38,636 nucleotides of DNA from Pirellulales bacterium (GTDB lineage: Bacteria; Planctomycetota; Planctomycetia; Pirellulales; Thermoguttaceae): assembly GCA_016935315.1 (NCBI GenBank), contig JAFGRD010000025.1:1-38636 (forward strand), read 5' to 3'. The translations under genes and the position numbers were made by a program. Positions 27,177-35,905 of this stretch are shown here, one piece after another; positions within the stretch are counted from its first letter, which is position 1, and every line of letters starts with the position of its first letter. A model generated the notes under the pieces. It saw only the letters and a list, made by a program, of their open reading frames with translations. It was not told the origin of the DNA and searched no databases.

Positions 27177-27329
27177 TTGCGGGCCCAGCCTGCAATAGAA
27201 TCTGACGCGGCAAATCTCTCCGACTGCGTCGAGCCGCTGGCCGATGTGCCACCGGTGGGCGTACATCCTCGCGTGCTGATGAGCCCCAGCCACCTGCCCG
27301 CTCGGCGGATCATCAATCGCTTGCGATCA
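27177..27329 (+). pseudogene. Remnant of a heparinase-like gene (N-terminal piece)
   Basis: The plus-strand frame encodes ADVPPVGVHPRVLMSPSHLP followed by ARRIINRL. This resembles the HPRLLF-x-x-x-DLP-x-(L/I)RRR segment found near the N-terminus of heparinase II/III-like and related lyases. The frame runs straight into the 3' end of the opposite-strand GH27 gene, with no catalytic domain. It is most likely a decayed fragment. The similarity is recalled by eye from a short motif. Confidence 0.35.
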
Positions 27330-29049
27330 CACGCGCGTCGGCCCAATTGCCAAGGGCACCGTCGCCGTCGAAGACCAGCATCAGACACTGCACGTCCTTC
27401 AGCGAGACGTCGACCTCATTCGCGGGCGACTCTCTGCCCATTGCGCCACTATCCCACAGGACCTTGTTGGCGAAGAAATCCTCATTGTAGACGCGGAAGC
27501 GGCCCTTGGCATCCTCCACGGAAGCTCGATCCAGCGCCACGATCGCTCGGAAACGATCGGCGCGGCCATCGACCTTGAACATCACGGCGCACTTGGCCTT
27601 GCAGCCGAGCCCTCGCTTGAAGGGGCGGCCATCGATCGCGATCGGCGCGCCGGCGAAGGCGGCATCATAGGCCGGCACGTTTCCGGATTTCCAGATGTAG
27701 TACAGATCGCTTAGGTATGTCTCGCCCTGACGGGTGACCGCGTATTCCTCCAGCGGCATCGGCGCCGGCGCCGGCAACGCCGCGCCGGGCCTGCCGATTT
27801 TCAACACGCGATGCCCGTGCTCACCGAAATTCTGGGCCGAGAAAGAGCCCTGAAAGTCGCCCAGATCCCTCTGTGCCCACAGATCTCGGACGGGTTGCTC
27901 GCCTGCGAGACCTATTTGACTCCAGCGCACGGTGATGGCGGCCGGCTGCCGCCGCTTGTTCAAGAGCAGGACGGCCGTGGTCCCATCCGACAGCGGCTTG
28001 TTGTATACCTCGCAGCCATTCTGGGCAAAGATCTTGCAGCCCTGAATCCCGCGGCTGTCCTGATTAACGGCGATCAGTTCGGGCGCCGTCAACACGTCGC
28101 GAACATCCCGGCTCATCGTGCGGAGATCGTTGCCCGCCATCAGGGGCGCCGCGAGAATGCACCACAGGCTGAAATGGGCCCGATCCGCGATCTTCCGTCG
28201 GTTCTCCTCCATGTTTTTGAGGTTGCCGACCTGGAGCATGTCCGGGTCGTTCCAATGACCGGGGCCGGCGAACTGCCAAAGCCCGTTGAATGCCGGGTGA
28301 ATGGCCCGGTCACCGGCTGACGTTTCGGCACAGGCGTAGATCGAATCCATCCACGGGTAGATGTCGTTGGACGTTCGCCACAGTTGTGCGGAGTTCTTGC
28401 CGCCCCAGGCCCAGGCGGCGTTGCCGAAATCGGAGATGCTCAGCACGATTGGTCGGCCGGTTGCCTCGATGTGCCTGCGGTAGATGGCATAGTCTTCCGA
28501 ACTCATCCGCCCGTTACTCTCGGCAAAGCAACTGTCCATCTTGACGTAGTCGACGCCCCATGCGGCGAACGTCTCCATGTCGATCTGTTCGTGTCCGAAA
28601 CTCCCAGGCAACTGCTGGCAGGTCCATTTGCCGCGATCCTGGTAGATGCCGAACTTCAGCCCCTTGCCGTGGATGTAGTCGCCGATCGCTTTCATGCCGC
28701 TGGGGAATTTGACGGGATCAGCCTGGAGACGGCCGTCCTTGTCGCGATCCTTGGCCATCCAGGCGTCGTCAAGGACCAAATAGACGTATCCGGCATCGCG
28801 CATGCCTGAACTGACCATAGCGTCGGCAATCGCCTGGATCTTCTTCTCGTCGATGTCCTTCTCGAACGCGTTCCAACTGTTCCAACCCATCGGCGGCGTC
28901 GGGGCCAGGACGTGGTCGGCGGGCGGCCTGCGCGAAACGGCGTCATCGGCCGCTCGGACTACCGCCGCTGGCTTGGCACGCATCGGGGAGGTGAGGCCGA
29001 GAAGCAGAGCGACGGCGACCACGGCCTTTGTCAAGGGATATCGATTCAT
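27313..29049 (-). CDS. Secreted alpha-galactosidase, GH27, with NPCBM domain
   Basis: The 578-residue enzyme is predicted to release terminal alpha-galactose from raffinose-type sugars, galactomannan or glycolipids. A signal peptide lies in residues 1-34. The GH27 barrel begins at PPMGWNSWN (52-60). The nucleophile is Asp172 in VDYVKMDSC, and the acid/base is expected to be Asp229 in LWRTSNDI. GHWNDPDML (265-272) is another family signature. After a C-terminal beta domain, residues about 455-578 form an NPCBM-type module (YLSDLYYIW, KRGLGCKAKCAVMF, NKVLWDSGAMG), associated with glycan binding. The ATG is preceded by AAAGGGA at about 8 nt. The gene follows the GH32 gene by 144 bp in the same direction and may share its transcript. 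Confidence 0.93.
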   Translation of the reverse strand: MNRYPLTKAVVAVALLLGLTSPMRAKPAAVVRAADDAVSRRPPADHVLAPTPPMGWNSWNAFEKDIDEKKIQAIADAMVSSGMRDAGYVYLVLDDAWMAKDRDKDGRLQADPVKFPSGMKAIGDYIHGKGLKFGIYQDRGKWTCQQLPGSFGHEQIDMETFAAWGVDYVKMDSCFAESNGRMSSEDYAIYRRHIEATGRPIVLSISDFGNAAWAWGGKNSAQLWRTSNDIYPWMDSIYACAETSAGDRAIHPAFNGLWQFAGPGHWNDPDMLQVGNLKNMEENRRKIADRAHFSLWCILAAPLMAGNDLRTMSRDVRDVLTAPELIAVNQDSRGIQGCKIFAQNGCEVYNKPLSDGTTAVLLLNKRRQPAAITVRWSQIGLAGEQPVRDLWAQRDLGDFQGSFSAQNFGEHGHRVLKIGRPGAALPAPAPMPLEEYAVTRQGETYLSDLYYIWKSGNVPAYDAAFAGAPIAIDGRPFKRGLGCKAKCAVMFKVDGRADRFRAIVALDRASVEDAKGRFRVYNEDFFANKVLWDSGAMGRESPANEVDVSLKDVQCLMLVFDGDGALGNWADARVIASD

Positions 29050-29193
29050 GGGAAGTGTCCCTTTCCAGCGAGCAGTTTCCGGTCGAAAGAAGAGGCAACC
29101 ATCGGGAGCAACAAAGGGTGAATCTCTTGCCCAATCGAAAAGCCGGCCCGGCGGCAATGGTTCACTAATTCATGCTCGCGGTAGTAACAAACC

Positions 29194-31389
29194 CTACTTC
29201 TTCCAGGCCGATGTCATTGCATAAGCCTTGAACGACTCAACCGTCGAGGAACCCCCTTCGGTGGTCAGCGAGATCTTGCCGATCGGCCGGCCCATGTCGC
29301 GACGGGCGCTGGTCTTATAGACTGCACCACCGCCACCGATCAACTCATACATCGGACGGTCGACGAGTACGCGGAACGTGACTCTGCCGTCTTTCGTCTT
29401 CAGCGGCATTTCGTCGAGTTTCTGGCCGGCGAAATCGTACGTGACCACATTGTCACCAAACCGGAGCACGGCCTTCGCGGCGGTTCCCTGCTTCAAGGTT
29501 ACCACAACATCGAACAGTTGATCCTCGACGTCGAATTCGATGACGGGCGATTCGCCTGTCAGCTCCGCGTTGTCAGCCGTCTTCGGATTCGGCTTGCGCA
29601 GTTGTTCCAGTTCCTTGATTGGAGTGGCGAACATCCGGACGCCGTCTTCCGTTGTGTGCAGCGTCAAGTTGGTTGGCACACTGAACGTTTGGTTGAAGGG
29701 CATGTCCGGGGTGTTGATCCGTGCCCAACCGACCTGAACAACGCGACCGTCCGGGCTGTTACTGAAGCACTGCGAGGCATAGTAAGGACCCCAGTGAACC
29801 TGGTATTTTCCTTCGTGTTCCGGAGTGAACTCCTTGCCGTCGAAGTGACCCAATGCATATCGTGCGTCCGCGGCATAGATCACCCACCTGGTCTTTGAAG
29901 GGTCACCATCCACCGGCAGTTCGAAAATCTCCGCACACTCGAAGTAGCCGGGAATGTAGCTGGCGAGCTTCCATTCTTTGAGGTTGGTGCTCGTATAGAT
30001 GGCGATATTCCGGCCTACTTCTGGGGTTTCGTCAAACACAGCGATCACCCAGTGCTGACCCGGTGCGTACCACATCAGCTTCGGATCACGGCCTCGGTGT
30101 TCGATGACCGGATTCCCCTCGTAGTACTTCCAGGTCCGCCCGCGGTCGTTTGAGTAGGCCAGCGACTCGCCGCAACCTGTGTCGGTAAACACCAGCACGA
30201 TCGTCTTCTCGTCGCCCTTTTGCCAGCCCGCGGTGTTGTTCAGATCGACGTTCCCACTGCCGGAGAAGCAGTTCTTATCGGCCATTTTCGGATGGCGGTT
30301 TGCGACATCGCCGCCGCCGGAGCGGAGCGCCCGGTCCTTTTCGGTCCAGTGGACCATGTCGGGACTGGTGGCGTGGCCCCAGTACATGTTGGCCCAATTG
30401 CGACCCGCCGGATTGCATTGCCAGAAGAAGTGGTACTCGCCGTCGTAGTAGCACATCCCATTCGGGTCGTTGTTCCAGCCGCGCATCTGGCTCATGTGAA
30501 ACTGGGGACGCAGCGCCTCGTCGTAGAGCGGCTGCAGGTGGCGAATCTCGTTGCTCGACTCGAACATCTCGCAGATCTCAGGCGCCGCCTGGGCGACGAC
30601 CTTCGCGGTCCTGCCAACGTATTCTCCCATGTCGAGGTAGGTCCACCAGTCGACGGCGTCCTTGTCCGGCGGGAAATCGCAATCGAGATTGTGGACGAGT
30701 TGGTCGCCGACGTGGATCGTCATCCGGCCGCGCCGTCCGCTGTTCGAAACGGGGAAGAGGATATACTTGCCCGTGATCCTGATCTCTTGGGCGTTCTCCG
30801 GATGAGGAGTTTCCTCGACGCGTCGCGGCGGTGCGACGAAGGGCTTCTTCTTCGCCTGCGTATTGCTCTGCGAGATCTGATCGACGTTGATGTGGCCCCA
30901 GCCGCCGGTCGCGTCGTCGACGATCTGCAGCGAGGCCTTCTTGCCCCTGTACGGCTTGACGTCCCAGTTCTGCCAGTTGAGAAACTCGCTGCCGCCCGGC
31001 TGGGTGTTGGGGCCCGTGGCGCTGAGGACGACTTTGCCGTCGACCAGCAGATTCATGCAGGTCTTGCCTCGATGTCCGCCGCCGCCGATGAGGAACGTGA
31101 TGTAGTCGCGCTCGATGGTGAACTCGGGCGACGTGAGCTTGCCGGTCGCGCTGTCGCCGCCGAGGAATGTGTTGACCAGTCGCTTACCTTCGAAACCGGT
31201 GACCTGCATCTGGCCGCCGAGTGTTCCCTTCGCCGGGGCCGTGCCGAATGCCGCGCCTTCGACCTTCCAGTCGCCATAGTTGGCAGTCTCGAAGTCGCTG
31301 ATCAGGATGTTGTCGTCGGCGCCGGCCGGTGCTGCATGTGCGACAAGCAAAAACGAAAGACAACTCGCAAAGAGTAGAAGCTTCTTCAT
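29194..31389 (-). CDS. Secreted GH32 fructan hydrolase (levanase/invertase type)
   Basis: The 731-residue enzyme is predicted to hydrolyse fructans, sucrose or the fructose unit of raffinose-type sugars. A signal peptide ends near HAAPAGA (residue about 24). Residues about 28-175 form an accessory beta domain often found ahead of bacterial GH32 barrels. The GH32 motifs are all present: RGWNNDPNG with nucleophile Asp308, GRDPKLMW with Asp435, and YFECAEIFE with acid/base Glu484. The C-terminal beta-sandwich follows. The start has an excellent AAGGAG site. Exact specificity (exo or endo, levan or inulin) cannot be told from sequence. The adjacent GH27 gene suggests raffinose-family oligosaccharides as a substrate. 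Confidence 0.94.
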   Translation of the reverse strand: MKKLLLFASCLSFLLVAHAAPAGADDNILISDFETANYGDWKVEGAAFGTAPAKGTLGGQMQVTGFEGKRLVNTFLGGDSATGKLTSPEFTIERDYITFLIGGGGHRGKTCMNLLVDGKVVLSATGPNTQPGGSEFLNWQNWDVKPYRGKKASLQIVDDATGGWGHINVDQISQSNTQAKKKPFVAPPRRVEETPHPENAQEIRITGKYILFPVSNSGRRGRMTIHVGDQLVHNLDCDFPPDKDAVDWWTYLDMGEYVGRTAKVVAQAAPEICEMFESSNEIRHLQPLYDEALRPQFHMSQMRGWNNDPNGMCYYDGEYHFFWQCNPAGRNWANMYWGHATSPDMVHWTEKDRALRSGGGDVANRHPKMADKNCFSGSGNVDLNNTAGWQKGDEKTIVLVFTDTGCGESLAYSNDRGRTWKYYEGNPVIEHRGRDPKLMWYAPGQHWVIAVFDETPEVGRNIAIYTSTNLKEWKLASYIPGYFECAEIFELPVDGDPSKTRWVIYAADARYALGHFDGKEFTPEHEGKYQVHWGPYYASQCFSNSPDGRVVQVGWARINTPDMPFNQTFSVPTNLTLHTTEDGVRMFATPIKELEQLRKPNPKTADNAELTGESPVIEFDVEDQLFDVVVTLKQGTAAKAVLRFGDNVVTYDFAGQKLDEMPLKTKDGRVTFRVLVDRPMYELIGGGGAVYKTSARRDMGRPIGKISLTTEGGSSTVESFKAYAMTSAWKK

Positions 31390-31429
31390 GGGGCTCTCCT
31401 TCTAACGCGGATCACATGTTCAGAAGCCT

Positions 31430-31438
31430 GTTATACCA
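31430..31438 (-). promoter_or_regulatory. Extended -10 element upstream of GH32
   Basis: TGGTATAAC on the minus strand is an extended -10 (TGnTATAAC), about 41 nt before the start codon. No good -35 is seen, as is usual for extended -10 promoters. Confidence 0.4.
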
Positions 31439-31496
31439 TGGATTCGGAGTCCGTGACTAGCGTTACGTGAAAGCGAGTTGCATTCCGGGGGGGATC

Positions 31497-31730
31497 GTGC
31501 TGACGATCGAGCGTAAGGCGGAGACCGGTCGCTGTGCCACCTGTGGCTCGGGGAACGTTTGGCGGGAAAGGGCACCGATACGTGACGATCGTGATGGACC
31601 TCGCAAACGGCGCGGCGGTGCACGTGGGCGAGGAAAGAGGCGGTGATGCGTTGCTGCCTTTGTGGCGACGGCTCCGCGCTCGCCACGCCAAGATCGAGGC
31701 CGTGGCCACCGACATGTCTCCGGCCTCCCG
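31497..31730 (+). pseudogene. ISL3-family transposase remnant
   Basis: Two pieces of an ISL3 transposase lie in different frames. GRCATCGSGNV, a CxxC zinc-finger-like motif, is read in the frame of 31497. GKGHRYVTIVMDLANG through IEAVATDMSPA, the start of the DDE domain, is read in the frame of 31534. Sequence between them is missing and the DDE domain is cut off after MSPA. The gene cannot be active. Confidence 0.65.
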
Positions 31731-31857
31731 TTGGTCGGCCTGGATCATTCGCCATGTAGACGTCGAGGACCACAACCAGCTTGCGAGAGAGTTGTGCGAT
31801 CGACGCGAGACCGTCTCAAGGCAGGTGCCGTGTGACCACACCCGGACCAGGCCCCAA

Positions 31858-32439
31858 GACCGGCTGTCGCTGGACTTCACGGGCCGCCGGCCGATGCTCC
31901 GGATTCCGGCCACCCTCGAAAAGGGCAACCAGGATCGCTTTCTGCCCGTGTCCCCTGAGTTTGCCGAGTTCCTGCTGGCCGTCCCCAAAGCCGAGCGATC
32001 GGGCCCCGTGTTCGACCCCAAGCCCCGACGTGTCAAGGGTGGTCGGTTGCAGGCACATCGGGTCGGGGAACTGGTGGCGGCAATAGGCAAGGCCGCCAAA
32101 ATCATCGTGGACCGCCGTCCGAAGCGGGACCCAGAGACCGGGGAAGTCCGGGAGGTTGTCAAGTACGCCAGTGCCCACGATCTGCGCCGGTCCTTCGGGG
32201 AACGGTGGGCGCCCCGGGTCATGCCCCAGGTACTGATGGAGCTGATGCGCCACGAGTCGTTCGAGACGGCGCAAAGGTACTACGTGGTCAGGAACGCAAG
32301 GACGACGGCCGAGGCCCTCTGGAGAGCCGACGGAGAAAACGGGGCCAGTAACACTTTTGGCAACAGTGCAGCAAGATCATCGTCCGCCAACGAGAAAGCC
32401 CCGCCGCAACCTATTGGTACGACAGGACTTGTAGAGTAG
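31858..32439 (+). pseudogene. Tyrosine recombinase (integrase) remnant
   Basis: The frame continues from the transposase remnant into the catalytic half of a phage-type integrase. Recognisable parts are RPMLRIPATLEKGNQDR, HDLRRSFGERW (the H-x-x-R box) and LMRHESFETAQRYYV, with the second His and the nucleophilic Tyr. The N-terminal arm and the first catalytic Arg are missing, so it is not functional. The TAG stop (32437-32439) is part of the tRNA-Met 3' end. About 125 bp before it (31731-31857) cannot be assigned. Confidence 0.7.
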
Positions 32440-32510
32440 CGGCGCAGGGACTCGAACCCCGGACACGCGGATTATGATTCCGCTGCTCTAACCAACTGAG
32501 CTACGCCGCC
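32437..32510 (-). tRNA. tRNA-Met (CAT anticodon)
   Basis: All four arms can be drawn: an acceptor stem GGCGGCG/CGCCGCT with a G-U first pair, the D arm AGCTCAGTTGGTTAGAGC, an anticodon stem GCGGA/TCCGC with loop ATCATAA, and a T arm with TTCGAGT. The anticodon is CAT. The first pair is not the unpaired type of initiator tRNA, so it is most likely elongator Met. An Ile2 (lysidine) tRNA cannot be fully excluded. CCA is not encoded. The 3' end is the probable integration site of the neighbouring decayed element. Confidence 0.93.
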
Positions 32511-32636
32511 GTCTGGGCCATCTCGCCAAGCGTGTTGCCAACACGGAAAGCATACCCCAGGCAACGTCGGGCGACAAGGGTGGAGTGTCTCGATTGGTGC
32601 ATCCTCGCCGCTGGGCTCCGGCGCCCGGACAATTGC

Positions 32637-32665
32637 TTGATCGACGCCTGCGGAGCGTGTAGCAT
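32637..32665 (+). promoter_or_regulatory. Possible promoter of the acetylesterase gene
   Basis: TTGATC (32637-32642) and TAGCAT (32660-32665) are separated by 17 nt, giving a leader of about 70 nt before the start codon. Confidence 0.4.
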
Positions 32666-32742
32666 GGTCTCGCTGCGCCGCCGGTGGTGACAGCCGTCTG
32701 TTCTACCTGTGAGAGATACCTGCGAGAGAAGGGAGCCGCCTG

Positions 32743-33825
32743 ATGAGGTGTTTTCGATGGTTGCCGGCTTTGGTTGTATGTGGCGTTCTTGCGGAAGTCG
32801 CCTCGGCCCAGGTTCCGGAGTCTGCGTTCAACAGGGATCCTTGGCCCGCGGTCCAGGAGGGGCCGGTGAAGGTCTTCATTCTGGCCGGCCAGTCGAACAT
32901 GCAGGGCCATGCGGCCTTGCGGACGCTCGAATACCTGATCTACAACGAGGAGACGGCCGCGGAATACCAGCAGTGGAAGGACCGTGACGGTCGTTGGACC
33001 GAACGCAGAGACGTCTGGATCTGGACGACCGACGGCCAGCGCAGCGGCAATCTCAAGCCCGGCTTCGGCGCCAACGAGATCAAGCTGGGCCCGGAGTTGG
33101 GTTTCGGCTGGGTAATCGGCCAGCGGGTGGAGCAGCAGGTGTTGCTGATCAAGACCTGCTGGGGCGGCCGAAGCGTGCGGCGCGACTTCCTGCCGCCCAG
33201 CGCCGAGATGCCCTCGGAGGAAGTCCTCCAACAGGAATTGGAGAACGCCAGGAAGCGGAACCCGGACGCCACCATGGAGGAGATCAAGGGGCGGTACGGC
33301 AAGGCCTATCGCGACATGATCGCCCAGGTGGGCGACGTGCTGGGGCATCTCAAGGAACATTTCCCCGGCTACAACGAGGAGCGGGGCTACGAGCTGGCCG
33401 GGTTCGTCTTCTTCCAAGGCTGGAACGACATGGTCGACGGCCAGCAGCGCGACGAGAAGTACGTCAACTACACCCAACGGCTGGCCACGCTGATCAAGGA
33501 CGTCCGCAACGATCTGAAGACGCCGAAGCTGCCGGTGATCGTCGGCGAGCTGGGCGCCAGCCAGCGGGGCGATTTCCAGGCGGCCCAGGAAGCCGCCACC
33601 AAGCTGCCCGAGTTCGAGGGCAACGTCGCGTTCGTCAAGACCCGCGAGTTCTGGGACGCGGAGGTCGAGCAACTGGTCGACGATAACACATGGCAGGGTC
33701 CGGACTGGGTGAAGTTCTACAACGTCGGCTCCGAGCGCGGCTACCATTACCTGGGCAGCGCCAAGATCTATTGCCAGATGGGCAGGGCCTTTGGCGAGGC
33801 CATGGTCGATCTGCTCGGGCAGTAG
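32743..33825 (+). CDS. Secreted SASA-type carbohydrate acetylesterase
   Basis: The 360-residue protein belongs to the sialate O-acetylesterase (SASA, DUF303) family of SGNH-like hydrolases, related to CE6 acetyl xylan esterases. The signal peptide is residues 1-22, with cleavage after ASA. The nucleophile is Ser51 in FILAGQSNMQGH. Further conserved blocks are LGPELGFGWVIG, IKTCWGGRS, FVFFQGWNDM, VIVGELGAS and GYHYLGSAKIY, whose His is the likely catalytic base. It would remove acetyl groups from plant or algal polysaccharides outside the cytoplasm; true sialate specificity is unlikely in this setting. The ATG follows AAGGGAG by 9 nt. It converges with the hydrogenase operon over a 25-bp gap. 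Confidence 0.88.
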   Translation: MRCFRWLPALVVCGVLAEVASAQVPESAFNRDPWPAVQEGPVKVFILAGQSNMQGHAALRTLEYLIYNEETAAEYQQWKDRDGRWTERRDVWIWTTDGQRSGNLKPGFGANEIKLGPELGFGWVIGQRVEQQVLLIKTCWGGRSVRRDFLPPSAEMPSEEVLQQELENARKRNPDATMEEIKGRYGKAYRDMIAQVGDVLGHLKEHFPGYNEERGYELAGFVFFQGWNDMVDGQQRDEKYVNYTQRLATLIKDVRNDLKTPKLPVIVGELGASQRGDFQAAQEAATKLPEFEGNVAFVKTREFWDAEVEQLVDDNTWQGPDWVKFYNVGSERGYHYLGSAKIYCQMGRAFGEAMVDLLGQ

Positions 33826-33828
33826 ACG

Positions 33829-33854
33829 GCCCAGGTGCTCTTACGAGTCCCTAG
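33829..33854 (+). repeat. Dispersed 3'-end repeat, copy 3, between convergent genes
   Basis: GGCCCAGGTGCTCTTACGAGTCCCTAG aligns, with a 2-nt gap, to the copy at 19148-19176. Again the repeat ends in the minus-strand gene's stop codon (CTA at 33851-33853). It is more diverged than copy 2. Confidence 0.5.
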
Positions 33855-35149
33855 TGAACCGAGCAGGAGATGCACGGGTCGTACGCCCGCACGAGCATCG
33901 AGCAAAGCAACTCGAGCTTCTCGTCGGTCATGCCTTCGGTGGCGAACTGCTCGGCGAGGGCCTTGAGGTCGAAGTGGATGTTGGCGTTGTTCTGGGTCGT
34001 GGGAATCACGCAATTTGCCCGCACGACGCGGCCCTGGTCGTCATACTCGTAGTCGTGGTAGAGGATGCCTCGCGGGACCTCGACGGCCCCGACGCCCTGT
34101 CCTGCCCGCGGCGTCACCTCGGCCATGATCGGAGCGGGGCCGGTGCCGATCAGTTCGTCGACCAGCCGCAGCGAGTCGTAGACGACGTGGACGCACTCGA
34201 CCAATTGGGCGACGTTGTTCATGAAAGGATTGTGGTTGATCGGGGCCAGGTCGAAAGGCACGGCCGCCGCCCTGGCCTTGGGGTGAAGCCGGTGATAGTT
34301 GTTGTTGATTCGGGCCAGCGCCCCGACGGCGAAGGATTCGCGCGAGAGCTTGCACCACTTGGACGTGTTTTCCTCGGTGACGTACTCGTTGGTCATCACC
34401 CGATAGCTGGCCTCGGGGCGTTCCACCCCGTCGGTCGAGAGCAGGCGTCCGCCGATGAAGGCGTATTCCCGCTCGCCCTTGAGCGAGACGAACTCGGTCT
34501 CGCGGACGAAGTCGGGGATCTCCATGGTGCGGAACAGCTCGATGGCGGCGTCGAGATCCCTGCAGCCGCGCTCGAGTCCCGCTTTCAGCTCCAGCAGGGT
34601 CTGCACGTCGGGCATCTTGGCCATGCCGCCGACCTGGATCGAGACGGGATGCGTGGTGCGTCCGGCCACGACGTCGCAGACGCGGTTGGCCAGTCCTTTC
34701 AGCCGCGCCGCCAGGGCAAAGGCCTCGGGATTGACGTCCTTCAGCGGAATCGCGCTGGGCAACCCGAGGAAATCGGGGGCAGCCAGGAAGAACAGGTGCA
34801 GGACGTGGCTCTGGAGCGTTTCGCCGTGCTTGGCCAACAGGCGCAGCTTGGCCGCGGCCTCGGGAATCGTCACGCCGAAGGCGTCTTCGGTGGCTCGCAC
34901 GCTGGCCAGGCAGTGGCCGATCGAGCAGATTCCGCAGATACGGGCCGTGAGAATCCCCGCCGCCGTGTAGTGCTTGTCTTTGAGCATCACCTCGAAGAAA
35001 CGGGGCGTCTCGACGATGTCCCAGCGGGCTTCGACCACCTGGCCATCGACAACCCGGACCTTGATGTTGCCGTGCCCTTCCACCCGGGCAAGGTGACGGA
35101 CGTCAACGTTGAGATTGACTCGGTTTCTACTCTCCTCAGAGATGCTCAT
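33851..35149 (-). CDS. hydA: [NiFe] hydrogenase large (alpha) subunit, group 3b type
   Basis: The 432-residue subunit carries the Ni-Fe active site. The N-terminal motif RICGICSIGHC (Cys72, Cys75) and the C-terminal DPCISCSVH (Cys426, Cys429) give the four metal-binding cysteines. Overall similarity is to cytoplasmic group 3b NADP-linked sulfhydrogenases, such as the Pyrococcus alpha subunit. The protein ends exactly at the final His of DPCISCSVH. Most [NiFe] large subunits have a tail beyond this that is cut off during maturation; here there is none. The start overlaps the delta gene stop by 4 nt (ATGA), so translation is probably coupled. It is the last gene of the operon. Assignment to group 3b rests on operon make-up and motifs. 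Confidence 0.93.
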   Translation of the reverse strand: MSISEESRNRVNLNVDVRHLARVEGHGNIKVRVVDGQVVEARWDIVETPRFFEVMLKDKHYTAAGILTARICGICSIGHCLASVRATEDAFGVTIPEAAAKLRLLAKHGETLQSHVLHLFFLAAPDFLGLPSAIPLKDVNPEAFALAARLKGLANRVCDVVAGRTTHPVSIQVGGMAKMPDVQTLLELKAGLERGCRDLDAAIELFRTMEIPDFVRETEFVSLKGEREYAFIGGRLLSTDGVERPEASYRVMTNEYVTEENTSKWCKLSRESFAVGALARINNNYHRLHPKARAAAVPFDLAPINHNPFMNNVAQLVECVHVVYDSLRLVDELIGTGPAPIMAEVTPRAGQGVGAVEVPRGILYHDYEYDDQGRVVRANCVIPTTQNNANIHFDLKALAEQFATEGMTDEKLELLCSMLVRAYDPCISCSVH

Positions 35150-35898
35150 AACAGGTCCTCAAAGCCGCCGAAGAAACCGAGCCGGTCGTGGAGCTCCCGC
35201 TCGGTAAAGCCCTTTTCTTTCACCAACGCGAAAAACTCCTGGTAGTTGGGGTTCTTGGCCGGTCCCCGGCATCCCCAGCACCCCAATCCGCCGGCCGGGC
35301 ACGGCGCGTTGCAGCCGGCGCGGGTAATCGGCCCCAAGCAGAGTTCCCCCATGTCGAAGCGGCAGACCGTGAAGCGCTGCTTGCACTGGAGACAGACCGG
35401 GTAGGCAAACGTGCACAGCGGCAAGTCCCAAACCAGGTGCTGCACGACGCGCTCGATCTCATCCTTGTTGACCGGACAGCCGGGCACCTCCAGGTCGACC
35501 GCAACGAAGTGCTTGACCGCCTGGGTGGGCATGGTTTCCTTGGGGCAATCGCCGTAGACTTCCCGGTTGGCCTCCTGAAGATCGTAAGCGTTCTTCAGCC
35601 GGTTGACGCCGCCGAAGCAAGCGCAACTCCCCATCGCCACCAGCACCTTGGCCTGCTGGCGAATGGCCTTCAGACGCTCCACCTCGTCGGGGCGGCTGAT
35701 GGCGCCGTCGACCAGGGCCACGTCGTAATCGTCCCCCTCGGCCGACGAGACCTCGCGGAAATGGACGACGTCGATGGCGCTGAGGAAGGCACCCAGGGTT
35801 TCCTCCTTGTTGGCCAGTTGCAGCTCGCAGCCCTCGCATCCCGTGAAATCAAACACGGCGACTCTGGGGAGCTTCTTCTCGATTCTCAGATGATCCAT
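35146..35898 (-). CDS. hydD: [NiFe] hydrogenase small (delta) subunit
   Basis: The 250-residue subunit passes electrons from the Ni-Fe site to the flavin subunit. Proximal cluster cysteines are visible in FTGCEGCE (Cys21, Cys24), MGSCACFGG and PGCPV. A second cysteine-rich region, PVCLQCKQRF through GCWGCRGP (about 168-212), would hold two more [4Fe-4S] clusters. There is no twin-arginine signal, which agrees with a cytoplasmic enzyme. It begins 7 nt after the gamma gene stop. The ribosome site is weak, so coupling to gamma translation is likely. Confidence 0.92.
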   Translation of the reverse strand: MDHLRIEKKLPRVAVFDFTGCEGCELQLANKEETLGAFLSAIDVVHFREVSSAEGDDYDVALVDGAISRPDEVERLKAIRQQAKVLVAMGSCACFGGVNRLKNAYDLQEANREVYGDCPKETMPTQAVKHFVAVDLEVPGCPVNKDEIERVVQHLVWDLPLCTFAYPVCLQCKQRFTVCRFDMGELCLGPITRAGCNAPCPAGGLGCWGCRGPAKNPNYQEFFALVKEKGFTERELHDRLGFFGGFEDLL

Positions 35899-35905
35899 GG
35901 CAAGG

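Noticed and set aside
26244-27293. A 349-codon minus-strand frame opposite the TIM-barrel gene
   Set aside because: It mirrors a conserved protein and has no domain of its own.
32437-32510. A second copy of the tRNA-Met 3' end as the other attachment site
   Set aside because: None was seen by eye in the window; the element is too decayed or its far end lies outside.
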